IMG/VR virus record: IMGVR_UViG_3300031669_000032
Coordinates: 1-58,507 of that record
Strand: one strand, 5' to 3'
DNA from: a virus
Length of the DNA stretch: 58,507 nucleotides
Numbering within the stretch: position 1 is the stretch's first letter; every line of letters starts with the position of its first letter. The notes beneath the pieces are model-generated. The model had not been told where the DNA came from. It ran no database searches and saw only the letters and a program-made list of their open reading frames with translations. Positions 1 through 8,147 of this stretch are shown piece after piece. The position numbers were made by a program, and so were the translations under genes.

Positions 1-301
1 TAATATTTAGGTTCCAAATTATTTTCAGGTCTCTCAATATCTCATCAGCGCTCATTAAGAACGATTCAGCTTTCCTCTTTTTCAGGTATGCAATTCTATT
101 TGCAATTTTAGTGTTTTTTAGTAATACATTTGCATTAACAGACGCACCATTATTTCCTTTCATTTTGTATCCAGCATTCAAATAAGCATCCCCCATCGAT
201 GTGCCACTTACCATATTCATGCAGAATTGCTCCCATCTTGAATTTTCGAGTGGTGAGCTGGGATCGAGGTTCTCATTTACTATCTTTCGTTTCTTTTTCA
301 T
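1..301 (-). CDS. terS: Terminase small subunit, partial (C-terminus beyond the left edge)
   Basis: The frame opens with ATG at 301 and stays open to the window edge, giving about 100 residues. It begins with a basic MKKKRK stretch, then WEQFCMNMVSG, a helix with GDAYLNAGY and a helix rich in NAN.LLKN..I..RI. This is the helix-turn-helix layout of Terminase_2-type small subunits, which bind packaging sites and recruit the large subunit. The start lies one base past the stop of the gene before it (TGACATG), with GGAGA upstream. Terminase large subunit and portal would be expected beyond the edge on this strand. The family call is by pattern only. Confidence 0.8.
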   Translation of the reverse strand, partial: MKKKRKIVNENLDPSSPLENSRWEQFCMNMVSGTSMGDAYLNAGYKMKGNNGASVNANVLLKNTKIANRIAYLKKRKAESFLMSADEILRDLKIIWNLNI

Positions 302-302
302 G

Positions 303-710
303 TCAACTACACGTCTCCATTTTCTCAAAATTTACCCTCTCGCTATAGTAGCCATTTGAGCCACCATACCATCTTATTGTTACGGTACCTTTTACCGTCC
401 CAATTTTATAGAAAGTCCAGGTAAACGATTCGTAGTATTCCGGCATGTTGACTCCGTCCGGTATTTCGTTATCATGAGTGACCTCTTCTGCCAACAAAAT
501 GGGGGTGTTCAGCAGATCGTTTAGATCTCCGCAAACATCTTCGATCACTACGTTTTCGCAGCAATTCTGATCGTGGTATAACCTGTACCTATTTCCTGTA
601 TCGGTTGTGAAGATGATCTCATCGCCAACATTGCCCCTTTCCTTCAATACCTCGACACTAACCAACACATTGCCGACTAATAATTCAAAGCTTACCTCGT
701 TATCTATCAT
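303..710 (-). CDS. DUF7448-like phage protein
   Basis: A 135-residue protein with the signature I associate with the DUF7448 family of phage and bacterial proteins: a short N-terminal strand region, GNRYRLYHDQNCCE, then VCGDLNDLL and a C-terminal TWTFYKIGT with VTIRWYGGSNGYYSE. The paired Cys and the RWYG..NGYYSE block are the conserved parts. Function is unknown. It sits between the ParB-like gene and the terminase small subunit and is probably co-transcribed with both. Confidence 0.75.
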   Translation of the reverse strand: MIDNEVSFELLVGNVLVSVEVLKERGNVGDEIIFTTDTGNRYRLYHDQNCCENVVIEDVCGDLNDLLNTPILLAEEVTHDNEIPDGVNMPEYYESFTWTFYKIGTVKGTVTIRWYGGSNGYYSERVNFEKMETCS

Positions 711-716
711 AACACG

Positions 717-1220
717 CTACCATCCAAAACCACATTTCGGGCATTTATTCTTTTTCTTATCATCCCCTTCTTTCTCATTTATTACCGGATCCTCATAATA
801 GCACATTTTAAACGTCCCCATGTTCACTCCGGCCGGGGCAATCACTGTTTTGATCTTATAGAAGTCGAGGTTATTTATCTCTATGTACTTATGCAGCTCA
901 TTGTCTTGTATTCTCCCATATTCCGATAGCATAAGCAATAACATCGCTTTAGCTTCCTTCTCGCTATCAGCATAGATTTCAACACAGGCGATTTCTGTTT
1001 CCGGGGGATATCCCATGCTCCGCAGAACGAAAGTCCGCTGCCTGCCGTCAAGGATTTTGTCTCCCCAGATGCGCACAGGGTCGCAATAACCAAATTCTTT
1101 GATGGCCTTTTCTAATTTCTTTGCCTTTGCTTCGTTTAGTTCTTTCAGATTGCCCTGGAAGTTTTCAAGTTCAGCTAAAGTCTTATAAACAATTTTCCCT
1201 ACTCTATTTCTTAGTTCCAT
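717..1220 (-). CDS. ParB/sulfiredoxin-like protein with C-terminal zinc knuckle
   Basis: A 167-residue protein. Residues 45-72 hold the ParB-N core: a C.PVRIWG strand, ILDGRQR at 56-62 and then F.LRSMGY. The DGRQR segment corresponds to the nucleotide-binding GxxR box of ParB N-terminal domains. The tail ends in CPKCGFGW, a half zinc ribbon. Phages often encode such isolated ParB-N proteins next to methyltransferases or terminase genes, where they may bind or nick DNA; that role is inferred. The start has GGAAG upstream. Confidence 0.75.
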   Translation of the reverse strand: MELRNRVGKIVYKTLAELENFQGNLKELNEAKAKKLEKAIKEFGYCDPVRIWGDKILDGRQRTFVLRSMGYPPETEIACVEIYADSEKEAKAMLLLMLSEYGRIQDNELHKYIEINNLDFYKIKTVIAPAGVNMGTFKMCYYEDPVINEKEGDDKKKNKCPKCGFGW

Positions 1221-1222
1221 GG

Positions 1223-1501
1223 TTATCTTCCCGTTTGGTTGACCAGCATCACAGCTATTTCCATTTCAGAAAGCGCATTGTCTACGGAACCTACAGCATC
1301 GCACAGGCTTCTATTGGATACGATTAGCCCCCTTGTTACCAATACAATTCTGGCTACATTTCGCTTCTTTTCAATCTTTGCCTGCTTGCTGCGGTCAAAA
1401 GTACCATACTCAAGAAACAGTCTCAAATTAAACAGGTAATATTTTAACTTCGTTTTGATACCGAAATGCCTTAACTCCCGGATGTGATTTTTTATCTTCA
1501 T
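1223..1501 (-). CDS. Hypothetical protein, 92 aa, possibly leaderless
   Basis: No family recognised. The N-terminal 45 residues are basic and aromatic; the C-terminal half is a hydrophobic helix followed by a helix with DNALSEMEIAVMLVNQ. There is no Shine-Dalgarno sequence before the ATG at 1501. A good promoter ends only 6 bases upstream, so the transcript would begin at or next to the start codon. It would be first in the unit running into parB and terS. Confidence 0.55.
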   Translation of the reverse strand: MKIKNHIRELRHFGIKTKLKYYLFNLRLFLEYGTFDRSKQAKIEKKRNVARIVLVTRGLIVSNRSLCDAVGSVDNALSEMEIAVMLVNQTGR

Positions 1502-1507
1502 GATCTT

Positions 1508-1536
1508 AATATAACATGACTTTCAATATTTTTCAA
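1508..1536 (-). promoter_or_regulatory. Sigma70-like promoter before the ParB-terS unit
   Basis: On the minus strand, TTGAAA (1531-1536) is followed after 17 bases by TATATT (1508-1513). The 20 bases at 1521-1540 recur exactly at 42106-42125, where they also supply a -35 box. The predicted transcription start is at about 1501, the ATG of the next gene. Confidence 0.6.
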
Positions 1537-1604
1537 CTTTCTTGTTTTGGTTGCAAGTTTTTCGCTATGCATTTGTTTAGCATTCCTTCTATTTCGTGAG
1601 CCAT
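1533..1604 (-). CDS. Possible 23-aa microprotein
   Basis: ATG at 1602-1604 opens a 23-residue frame, MAHEIEGMLNK onwards, ending in the -35 region of the promoter at 1508-1536. It follows closely on a better supported 32-aa frame and could be coupled to it. Only a weak CGAG precedes the ATG, so it may be chance. Confidence 0.25.
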   Translation of the reverse strand: MAHEIEGMLNKCIAKNLQPKQES

Positions 1605-1611
1605 TAACTCG

Positions 1612-1710
1612 TTATTCACGCACAGCCTTTATTGCATATGGGTGCCGAACTTTCAACTCCTTATCACCGAAAGCATTCGTTTTGCGTTTCCCTGCACATC
1701 TTTTAGCCAT
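1612..1710 (-). CDS. Small basic protein, 32 aa
   Basis: A 32-residue basic frame beginning MAKRCAGKRKTNAFG and ending AVRE. It has a strong AGAAGGAG site 6 bases before the ATG. The spacing and strand fit the gene before it. No family recognised. Confidence 0.5.
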   Translation of the reverse strand: MAKRCAGKRKTNAFGDKELKVRHPYAIKAVRE

Positions 1711-1734
1711 CTTATTCTCCTTCTAATAATTTTT

Positions 1735-1953
1735 TTAATTTTCCTCTTCTACGTAATTGTTTATATTTACGCCTACTTTCCTATCCTCATCTGTTATGCC
1801 GCAATCATCCAGGTTACCACTAATGCCAGTTGCATCGCCATGAACACCAAAGGCATTGCCATAAATTCCAGACTTATCGCCTTTCAAATTCCCGTCGTTA
1901 ACAAGCAGCTTTACGCCCTTCGCTTTTCTTAGTTTTTTTGATTTTTCTTTCAT
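1735..1953 (-). CDS. Small Gly-repeat protein, 72 aa
   Basis: After a Lys-rich N-terminus come 7-residue units with Gly at fixed places, GxxGN/Dxx: GIYGNAF, GVHGDAT, GISGNLD. An acidic segment ITDEDRKVGV and an acidic tail follow. Similar repeats occur in small phage and plasmid proteins of unknown function and may form a short beta-solenoid. AAGGAGATAAT lies before the ATG. Confidence 0.7.
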   Translation of the reverse strand: MKEKSKKLRKAKGVKLLVNDGNLKGDKSGIYGNAFGVHGDATGISGNLDDCGITDEDRKVGVNINNYVEEEN

Positions 1954-1965
1954 GATATTATCTCC

Positions 1966-2826
1966 TTATTTTACTGGCAATCCCTTAACTTCCGGGATTA
2001 ACCAGCCTTTCTCCAATTCTGTTTTTATCTTATTTTCTGCAATTTCGCAGAACTTTTCGTTGCCATCACACCCTATAGTATTTCGTCCTAATTGAATGGC
2101 CCTTGCGCACGTGGTACCGGTTCCACAAAATGGGTCAAGAATTATCCCACCTTCCGGACACCCAGCGATAATCGGTTTATCTATTAGGTCTGGATTATAG
2201 GCGGCGCAATGGCCTTCCTTAGATGGTTTAACTGTTATATCCCAGAGGTCGGATACGTCACCTGGGTTTTTGCCAGATTTCACCGAGTTAAGATCAAAGT
2301 AATAATCCCTTTGCTTAGTAAATAAGAACACGTATTCATGCTTCCGAGAGAACCTGTCAATAACTCCCTCTGGCATACAGTTACGTTTTGCCCAAACAAT
2401 AGTATTCCTGAGAATCCAACCCCGGTCGACACAGCCTATCGCGAAACGGTGCGGAATAAGCAAAAGGCATTTCTCTGACATGCCTGGCGGTGGGTGTCTA
2501 TATCCTAATTTTGACAAAGACTCCATTCCTTTTATTGTTTTCTGCTTCCCACCCAATTTATTCGCACTACTCCGCCCACCCGCGCTGTAGGTATCTCCCA
2601 GGTTAATCCACATAGTGCCGGTATCTTTTAGTATCCGATGGGCGAATCCCATGAATTGCCATAAGTGCTCTAAATATTCCTGGAATGTTGGTTCTAATCC
2701 CCATTGCTCCTGATATCCATAATCCCTTAACTGCCAATAAGGCGGAGAAGTAATAATGCAATCGATGGATTTGCTGGCAATTTCTGATATTAATTCAAGG
2801 CAATCCTTATGATATATTTTATTCAC
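1966..2826 (-). CDS. DNA methyltransferase, beta class (N4-cytosine or N6-adenine)
   Basis: A 286-residue methyltransferase with catalytic motif IV first, TSPPYW at 26-31, and the SAM-binding motif last, DPFCGTGTT at 231-239; this order defines the beta class. SPPY is more often seen in N4-cytosine enzymes, DPPY in N6-adenine enzymes. It starts with GTG, sharing GTGA with the stop of the methyltransferase before it, and has AAGGAG upstream. No cognate endonuclease is adjacent, so it probably modifies phage DNA against host restriction. Confidence 0.9.
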   Translation of the reverse strand: MNKIYHKDCLELISEIASKSIDCIITSPPYWQLRDYGYQEQWGLEPTFQEYLEHLWQFMGFAHRILKDTGTMWINLGDTYSAGGRSSANKLGGKQKTIKGMESLSKLGYRHPPPGMSEKCLLLIPHRFAIGCVDRGWILRNTIVWAKRNCMPEGVIDRFSRKHEYVFLFTKQRDYYFDLNSVKSGKNPGDVSDLWDITVKPSKEGHCAAYNPDLIDKPIIAGCPEGGIILDPFCGTGTTCARAIQLGRNTIGCDGNEKFCEIAENKIKTELEKGWLIPEVKGLPVK

Positions 2827-4256
2827 TTGTATATTATCTCCTTTTTCTCTCTATTAACCAGCAGCACCGATAGCCTTTGCTCCGCTATCTTGACATGTTC
2901 AGCTACCTTATCGCAGCCTATGAAATCTCTATTCATCCCGGCTGCAGCCAGTAGACTTGACCCGCTGCCGGCATAAAAGTCCCCGATCAGATCACCCGGT
3001 CGACTTGCAAGCGTTACCAGGTAAGCGAATATCTGCACTGGCTTTTCAGTTAGGTGCGCCTCTCTGCCGACCTTTGTTGACGCCGATGGTTTCGGCACTG
3101 GTAGGAATGGGTATGTTTTGGGCAACTTTTCGCGGCACCAAGAATCGAAACAAAAATATCTGGTATATGAGCCGGAATCCTGATAACCGGTCGAGGCTTC
3201 ACTTTTATTTCCAAATATACCTTTTTTACTTCCACTGCCAGATTTTCCGCCATTTACAATAGACTTTGCAGGCCTTGATTTTTCACATTCTCCGGTATCA
3301 AGTAGGTCGCCCTGGACGAGCAGGTTTGTGGGGTATCTGCCGTCAAGTCGTTTCCATTGATTCTCTATTCCGTAATTATTAATTAATTTTCCACCAACAA
3401 ATTTATCCTGCAATCCGCTTACCTCCCGTCGTGTATCCTCGCCCATCAACGGCACCCTACACCTATCAAGCCAGGTGCAAGCATGGCCGTTCATTATTGT
3501 CGCTGTGACGTAATCGCTTAACTTTGTATCTCGGTACGGGGTAGACTCGACTAATTTTCCATCAATCCACAACTCATCATTTAAGGCCGGATTAATGGCG
3601 ATCTTTCTGATAGTTTTCGTCTTTTCCCTTTTGGTCTCGAAATAATCTATTTTATGTTTTTCCCAGATTTCCGACCGCTTCACTTTCTCTACTGGCTTCA
3701 TGGCCGTGATTATTATTTCCAGGCACGGCTTCGGACGGTACCTAACGTATGCACCGTCAAATTCTTTTGCAAGGTCGGAAGCTGGGGCGGTGATTTTCCC
3801 TCCCTGCGTTACTGTTTTGCGATACCCCTCTTTTACTCTTTTTACAGAAATACCATTCGGCCTTGTGTATTCCTTTATAACCTCTCCCTCCACTCCCAGC
3901 CTCTTATCGATCATTTTCGACACATTAGCACCCAACCCAATCCCGGTAGCATATGTCCAATAAATTGACGGGAAGTCAATCATGAACCCAGCATCTTCGA
4001 TAAGCCTGGTCATCCGGTAAAGCAGGTCCTGCCTGGGAGATGAGAACACGAAACAGAACGCGCCGGGCTTCAATACCCTGAACATTTCAAGAAAGGCTTC
4101 CTTCGACGGTAAAACCTTGTCCCAACTCACTCCCATAAGCTTCATCCCGTAGGGAGGATCCGCGGCTATCATATCAAGCTTATTGTCCGGGATTCTTTTC
4201 AGTAATTCGATATTATCGCAGTGGTAAACTTTATTCGTCAATATTTTGGGTTCCAT
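2823..4256 (-). CDS. DNA methyltransferase, beta class with large target-recognition region
   Basis: A 477-residue enzyme with DPPYG at 33-37 (motif IV, typical of N6-adenine methylation) and DFYAGSGSS at 426-434 (SAM-binding motif I). The roughly 300 residues between include a large insert, probably the target-recognition domain. The first 19 bases lie inside the end of the DUF7220-like gene, and its stop overlaps the start of the second methyltransferase. The pair is probably translated together. Confidence 0.9.
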   Translation of the reverse strand: MEPKILTNKVYHCDNIELLKRIPDNKLDMIAADPPYGMKLMGVSWDKVLPSKEAFLEMFRVLKPGAFCFVFSSPRQDLLYRMTRLIEDAGFMIDFPSIYWTYATGIGLGANVSKMIDKRLGVEGEVIKEYTRPNGISVKRVKEGYRKTVTQGGKITAPASDLAKEFDGAYVRYRPKPCLEIIITAMKPVEKVKRSEIWEKHKIDYFETKREKTKTIRKIAINPALNDELWIDGKLVESTPYRDTKLSDYVTATIMNGHACTWLDRCRVPLMGEDTRREVSGLQDKFVGGKLINNYGIENQWKRLDGRYPTNLLVQGDLLDTGECEKSRPAKSIVNGGKSGSGSKKGIFGNKSEASTGYQDSGSYTRYFCFDSWCREKLPKTYPFLPVPKPSASTKVGREAHLTEKPVQIFAYLVTLASRPGDLIGDFYAGSGSSLLAAAGMNRDFIGCDKVAEHVKIAEQRLSVLLVNREKKEIIYK

Positions 4257-4456
4257 TTCACAAATAACCTCCTAATGATATACGTTCTGGCAATACTCAT
4301 TACCGTAAAGAACAGCACTACCGATATGCTCTCTATGTATGACCTTGAAAATATAAGGTGATAGAGAATCGCGTTCAGTATGAATCCAACCGTGGTATTG
4401 CTTACCGCCTCGATAAAGCTTTTCTTTTTGGTCTGGGTGTGCATCCGCTTCGTCAC
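4238..4456 (-). CDS. DUF7220-like small membrane protein
   Basis: A 72-residue protein with the pattern Q.KKKSFIEAV.N...G, a hydrophobic segment (about 22-40), a second hydrophobic segment with ISVVLFFTVMSIAR and RRLF near the end. This matches the phage family I know as DUF7220, with two predicted membrane helices and unknown role. It overlaps the start of the next methyltransferase gene. Confidence 0.75.
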   Translation of the reverse strand: MTKRMHTQTKKKSFIEAVSNTTVGFILNAILYHLIFSRSYIESISVVLFFTVMSIARTYIIRRLFVKWNPKY

Positions 4457-4459
4457 TTT

Positions 4460-4669
4460 CTAAAGCTCCTCAAATTTCTTTTCTGTCCGCATAAATACGG
4501 AGCATTGGTCTTGAGTCCCAGTAATTTCAATCCTGCTACAGTGTGCCGCGTGCTCGCAAAGTAAACTTGTAGCATCGCAGTCCAAACTGCCGTGTATTTC
4601 GGTGGTCGAACTCACACCCTTCTCTTCCATTAATTTTGTCAATAATTCTGATAATTTTAAAATGGTCAT
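4460..4669 (-). CDS. Hypothetical protein, 69 aa
   Basis: The ATG at 4669 is chosen because AAAGGAG lies 6 bases upstream; an earlier in-frame start lacks a ribosome site. The protein starts MTILKLSELLTKLMEEKG and has three Cys and two His in the middle (CDAT..LCEHAAHC), possibly a small metal site. No family recognised. Confidence 0.6.
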   Translation of the reverse strand: MTILKLSELLTKLMEEKGVSSTTEIHGSLDCDATSLLCEHAAHCSRIEITGTQDQCSVFMRTEKKFEEL

Positions 4670-4680
4670 ACTTTTCTCCT

Positions 4681-4830
4681 TTAATTTAATTTGGCTTTCG
4701 GTGCCATAAATTTGTCGTGCCACAGCCATGCCAACACTACAGCCTTTTCTTTAGTTGTTAAACAGTAAAATTCTTTTCCAAAAAAAAACTTTGCCAACTG
4801 GTATGTCTCGTCTTTTTCTTTTATATTCAT
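4681..4830 (-). CDS. Hypothetical protein, 49 aa
   Basis: ATG at 4828-4830 overlaps the stop of the gene before it (TAATG), with GAGGT upstream. The product has YQLAKFFFGKEF and a KEKAVVLAWLWHDKF helix. The stop is just before the AGGAG of the next gene. No family recognised. Confidence 0.6.
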   Translation of the reverse strand: MNIKEKDETYQLAKFFFGKEFYCLTTKEKAVVLAWLWHDKFMAPKAKLN

Positions 4831-5066
4831 TATACTACCTCTTGTTTTTCATAAAACATCGAACATTTCCCGCAAAAATTATCTTCCTGGATAGGAATCA
4901 GCATAGTGAGAATGTTTTTTGCTATATTATTGTTTCCACTTTTTTGTTCATAATTGTACTCAAAATGTGCAAGCCAGACCTTGCAACCCTTCCAGTGCAC
5001 ACACCTTTTGCAATACTCCTCTTCGTACTGGTCGGCTTCACAGCCATTACTAAAGTATCCCATCAT
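4830..5066 (-). CDS. Cys-rich protein, MMGYFS family, copy 1
   Basis: A 78-residue protein starting MMGYFSNGCE, followed by YC.RCV...GCKVWLAH and ending with GKCSMFYEK. It is a clear paralog of the product of 5899-6126: both share MMGYFS, YEE.YC..C, WLAH/HLAH, ILTMLI and KCSMFYE. The Cys spacing suggests one zinc site. The start overlaps the stop of the gene before it. Confidence 0.7.
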   Translation of the reverse strand: MMGYFSNGCEADQYEEEYCKRCVHWKGCKVWLAHFEYNYEQKSGNNNIAKNILTMLIPIQEDNFCGKCSMFYEKQEVV

Positions 5067-5491
5067 CTACACCATTCAAGATTGTAACTTCCATATAATT
5101 CGCAAGCCTCGTACATTTTGGCAGGGATTACTTTTAGCCTGCTGTATGAAGGCGTGAAATACTTAACCCCATCTTTCACAAAGCAGCAAATGAGCATAAG
5201 GTTTCTGTTTTTCATGACCGTTACCCCGTCTTTCTTTAGCAATGCGCCCCAATACACGAAGCTCAATAACTCCTCATATGGTTCATGTCTCCCCTGGATA
5301 AGCAGTTCTATTTTTGCTATTTTTGCCAATTTACCTTCGTTTTTATATTCCGCTATCATTACGATATCTCCCACCTGCACCGGGCTATTATTTTTTATGA
5401 ATTCACCTATAACCGTGGTAGATTCTTTTCGCACATTGTACCGGTAATCGCTGAACTTCTTTGATCTTAATTCAATTAATTTTTCTTTCAT
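5063..5491 (-). CDS. Hypothetical protein, 142 aa
   Basis: The ATG at 5491 is chosen over an earlier in-frame start because GAGGAG lies just upstream. The product begins MKEKLIELRSKKFSDYRY and has VGDIVMIAEYKNEGKLAKIAKI, a small beta-barrel-like stretch similar in style to other VGDIV proteins of this cluster. Function unknown. Confidence 0.65.
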   Translation of the reverse strand: MKEKLIELRSKKFSDYRYNVRKESTTVIGEFIKNNSPVQVGDIVMIAEYKNEGKLAKIAKIELLIQGRHEPYEELLSFVYWGALLKKDGVTVMKNRNLMLICCFVKDGVKYFTPSYSRLKVIPAKMYEACELYGSYNLEWCR

Positions 5492-5492
5492 C

Positions 5493-5672
5493 TTAAGCTC
5501 CTCTTTTTTTAAATTCATCGTATGCGGCAAGTATCTTCTTTGCCTCATGTATTTGGCTATTCAATAGACTGCAATACGACCTGTCATCGCTAAAGCTCTG
5601 CAGCGCATCGTAGTATTTGCCGATTGTATTTTCCATATATTCTCTGAAATTTTTTGGTTCATCTGCGTTCAT
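5493..5672 (-). CDS. Hypothetical helical protein, 59 aa
   Basis: Starts at ATG 5672 with GAGGAG 7 bases upstream. The product is mostly helical: FREYMENTIGKYYDAL, then IHEAKKILAAYDEFKKR. Its stop is one base from the start of the next gene. No family recognised. Confidence 0.6.
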   Translation of the reverse strand: MNADEPKNFREYMENTIGKYYDALQSFSDDRSYCSLLNSQIHEAKKILAAYDEFKKRGA

Positions 5673-5683
5673 TTTCAATCTCC

Positions 5684-5887
5684 TCAGTCATAGAAAAGGC
5701 AATCATCACACAGAAACTTATCGCCAGATTTACACTCAAAACACATCATCCGCTCAACACACCCACAGATCAAACATTGTAGCGCAGGCTTTTTGCCGCT
5801 TACCACTCGCTTAGTATTCTTAAAGTTGTTTGCAGCTAAGTCGATATCGCAATCAGGGCAATTGTATTTAATTGATTTTTGCTTCAT
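5684..5887 (-). CDS. Zinc-ribbon protein, 67 aa
   Basis: Four CxxC pairs: CPDC, CLIC, CFEC and CDDC. The ATG at 5887 has AGGAGG upstream. It resembles the product of 14046-14234 (CPRC, CPVC, CFQC, CEQC) with the same order and the shared C-terminal MCFEC/MCFQC. Two zinc sites are likely; partner unknown. Confidence 0.7.
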   Translation of the reverse strand: MKQKSIKYNCPDCDIDLAANNFKNTKRVVSGKKPALQCLICGCVERMMCFECKSGDKFLCDDCLFYD

Positions 5888-5898
5888 TCTTTTGCCTC

Positions 5899-6126
5899 CT
5901 ATCTTTCGTAAAACATCGAACATTTCTCATTGTTCATTCCCCCTACGTCAAGTGAAATAAGCATATTTAGGATTTTCCTTCCTACGTGTTTCTCTTTATC
6001 ATGTAACCTGTGAGCATACATTATATGAGCTAAATGTACAGAGCAATCACCGCAACGCACGCACTTCTCGCAATAGATCGCCTCATACACATCCAATTCC
6101 GACCCACAACTAAAGTATCCCATCAT
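5899..6126 (-). CDS. Cys-rich protein, MMGYFS family, copy 2
   Basis: A 75-residue paralog of the 4830-5066 product: MMGYFSCG, YC.KCV.CGDCSVHLAH, ILNMLISL and KCSMFYE. The start at 6126 follows GGGAG. Two copies separated by three other genes suggest an old duplication kept under selection. Confidence 0.7.
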   Translation of the reverse strand: MMGYFSCGSELDVYEAIYCEKCVRCGDCSVHLAHIMYAHRLHDKEKHVGRKILNMLISLDVGGMNNEKCSMFYER

Positions 6127-6554
6127 TTGTCTCCCTTTCCCCAATAAATTAGGTTCATATGCTCGTTATAGTGCGGCTTGAAAAAGTCTGCCATTTCGGA
6201 GAAGTTATTCCAGCCGTCCATGATCGCAAGTCTTTCCAATATGCCGACGGGGTGCCTTTCCCAATCAACATAATCGGCTCTCCAATATAGAGCATCTATC
6301 AGGAAATCACTTTCCACTCTGACATAATCCAAACCCCACGGAATAAACCTGATATCCCACACCCCGGTACATTCCTTCTCTTTGCCCTTCTCGAATATCC
6401 GCTTACATTGGGGCGTTCTCAAGCCGGTATACATATATAGGGTATCTCCTGGATACGCTGGTACCTTGCCATCTTTCCGCTTTACCCTGTTAGTCAACAC
6501 TTTCGTACCGTCAACTATTTTCTGGCCGAACTGTTTCTTGAATCCTACCAACAT
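6123..6554 (-). CDS. ASCH/PUA-like domain protein
   Basis: A 143-residue protein with MLVGFKKQFGQKI near the start, then TNR, YPGDTLYMYTGLRTPQCKRI and a middle strand region CTGVWDIRF. This matches ASCH-domain phage proteins: a small PUA-like barrel, thought to bind RNA or nucleotides, entered through a (F)...Q...KI..G.K..TNR motif. Role here unknown. It overlaps the start of the next gene by ATGA. Confidence 0.65.
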   Translation of the reverse strand: MLVGFKKQFGQKIVDGTKVLTNRVKRKDGKVPAYPGDTLYMYTGLRTPQCKRIFEKGKEKECTGVWDIRFIPWGLDYVRVESDFLIDALYWRADYVDWERHPVGILERLAIMDGWNNFSEMADFFKPHYNEHMNLIYWGKGDK

Positions 6555-6566
6555 TTCATACCTCCT

Positions 6567-6893
6567 TTAAAATTTTTCAAATCCGTACCCGAAAAAATAA
6601 ATAACTTCCCAGTACGTCTCCTCATCGAAATCCGGATCATCGACCCCGCACATGCCGCCATGCAAAATATCTAACACATCCCCGCCATACAAGTCTCCTT
6701 CCCCGCTACCACAAAGAACATAATAGCACGGAATGCAAATGTAGGTATTTAATATTTTTTTATGGTTGGAGCAGGCTATTTCCACCACCATCGAACCGGA
6801 GGGTATTTCACGGCAGCACGTTTCGCATCGATGCAATTCACCGTTTCTTTTTCTCCTTACTTTGTGGGTCTCGCATGATAAAATTTCTGTCAT
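6567..6893 (-). CDS. Cys-rich hypothetical protein, 108 aa
   Basis: ATG at 6893 follows GGAG and overlaps the stop of the gene before it (ATGA). Cys residues form CETCC near residue 26 and CIPC further on; the acidic C-terminus has DDPDFDEETYWEVIYFFGYG. It looks like a phage zinc-binding protein for which I have no family name. Confidence 0.65.
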   Translation of the reverse strand: MTEILSCETHKVRRKRNGELHRCETCCREIPSGSMVVEIACSNHKKILNTYICIPCYYVLCGSGEGDLYGGDVLDILHGGMCGVDDPDFDEETYWEVIYFFGYGFEKF

Positions 6894-7405
6894 TTTGATT
6901 TCTCCACGCAATCATGGCAAATCTCTTCGCAGAAATGATTGCCAGAAAAATCATGCTTTTTGATAAGCTCTACCGAGTCATCAAAAAAGCTTTCAAATCC
7001 CGATACGCAATTCGCGATATACATTGGATATTTTAGCGCCTTGTAAAGGCCGGGGATCATCGGTTTTCCGTTATGTTTAATATTATTTTCGTCAATCACG
7101 CTCTTTGTAATTGCGAAACGATAATCCTCCGCCTTAGTTGCTTTATCAAAACAATCTTCGCAAATCGGGCATACCTGCTGATAGTGATCGCTATAACAAT
7201 CATCGCACATTGGATCGCCGTTATCATCTACCTCAGGTGACTCGATCTCATCTCTGTTTAACACCCGATGGCAATATCCGCAAATACCCTCCGCTTCGCT
7301 ATAGCAAGCCGGGCAAACTGGCGATCCTTCAGTATCGTTTTCCACAAATTCTCCGGCCCCTACCATGAATTTATTTCTACAAATAGCGCATTTATGTTCC
7401 TTCAT
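6890..7405 (-). CDS. Multi-zinc-finger protein, 171 aa
   Basis: The first 95 residues hold many CxxC pairs in LIM-like spacing: CAIC, CPAC, CGYC, CDDC, CPICEDC. The second half lacks Cys until FCEEICHDC at the end. The pattern fits treble-clef or LIM-type zinc modules that mediate protein contacts. It ends in the ATGA overlap with the next gene. Confidence 0.65.
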   Translation of the reverse strand: MKEHKCAICRNKFMVGAGEFVENDTEGSPVCPACYSEAEGICGYCHRVLNRDEIESPEVDDNGDPMCDDCYSDHYQQVCPICEDCFDKATKAEDYRFAITKSVIDENNIKHNGKPMIPGLYKALKYPMYIANCVSGFESFFDDSVELIKKHDFSGNHFCEEICHDCVEKSK

Positions 7406-7406
7406 T

Positions 7407-7709
7407 TTACCCTCCTATCAAGGCCATTATATTAGCCTCTGAGAGAAAACCATTTTTGGTATTTTTTACGACATTTTCATTTAGTACCGCCGATATTGGC
7501 AAGCTTCTTGCATGAAGTAAGCCCATCACGTCTGTCCCGGCATCGGCATAATACACCGGGACACTTATCTTCCCTTTGTTTATCATGCTATCAACTCTCG
7601 CATGTAGCTGTTTGCACGGCTGGCAGGACTTAGAGCCGACTATTAACATAACTTTACGGCCGTTCATTTCCTCTTGAAGTTCTGATTTTGAGTTGATTAT
7701 TTTGATCAT
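7407..7709 (-). CDS. Thioredoxin-like protein
   Basis: A 100-residue thioredoxin fold: strand VMLIVGS, redox motif CQPC at 29-32, then a helix, the strand PVYYADAG and the SLPIS turn that supplies the cis-proline. Length fits a minimal thioredoxin or glutaredoxin. Phages use such proteins to feed ribonucleotide reductase or tune host redox state; no reductase gene is seen here. ATGA overlap joins it to the membrane protein gene before it. Confidence 0.8.
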   Translation of the reverse strand: MIKIINSKSELQEEMNGRKVMLIVGSKSCQPCKQLHARVDSMINKGKISVPVYYADAGTDVMGLLHARSLPISAVLNENVVKNTKNGFLSEANIMALIGG

Positions 7710-8113
7710 CTTATCTCCTTAAAGGCGTTACTTAACGCACATACGACATGTTGGGCTGTGGTTTGGGCTGCAGCTAAATATGAAAATCTATTTAAATAAA
7801 TCGGCAATGTTTCTGTAAACAAATACATGTCGAAGTTAATTTCATAATCTGAATTCTTTAAAGCCGATATTTCAAAACATTCAGTTTTATTCACTGTGCC
7901 TATCCATATTTTCTTTTTATCTTTTTGCCGCCAATTTATCTTTATGCTTACATCTTCAAGTCCACACCTGCAGTCTACCGGGCCGAACGTTTCTTTTGCT
8001 GATTCAGCTTCACGATCAATACTCTTTATGCGCCCGATTAATGCGGCAACTGTATATGCGATTATTATCAAAAGACCCAAAATTATCGTAATTAAAAAAT
8101 TTTGTAAATTCAT
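7706..8113 (-). CDS. Membrane-anchored hypothetical protein, 135 aa
   Basis: One N-terminal hydrophobic helix (about 5-27, FLITIILGLLIIIAYTVAAL), then a soluble domain with CRCGLEDVSIKINW, a beta-rich middle and a helical C-terminus. Probably anchored in the inner membrane with the domain in the cytoplasm. It is coupled to the thioredoxin-like gene by a 4-base overlap. No family recognised. Confidence 0.6.
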   Translation of the reverse strand: MNLQNFLITIILGLLIIIAYTVAALIGRIKSIDREAESAKETFGPVDCRCGLEDVSIKINWRQKDKKKIWIGTVNKTECFEISALKNSDYEINFDMYLFTETLPIYLNRFSYLAAAQTTAQHVVCALSNAFKEIR

Positions 8114-8147
8114 TTTATTCTCCTTCTATTCATATCTATGCTTAGCA

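Noticed and set aside
1642-1932. Plus-strand frame of 96 codons opposite the Gly-repeat gene
   Set aside because: No ribosome site, hydrophobic antisense composition, and it lies over two minus-strand genes with strong ribosome sites.
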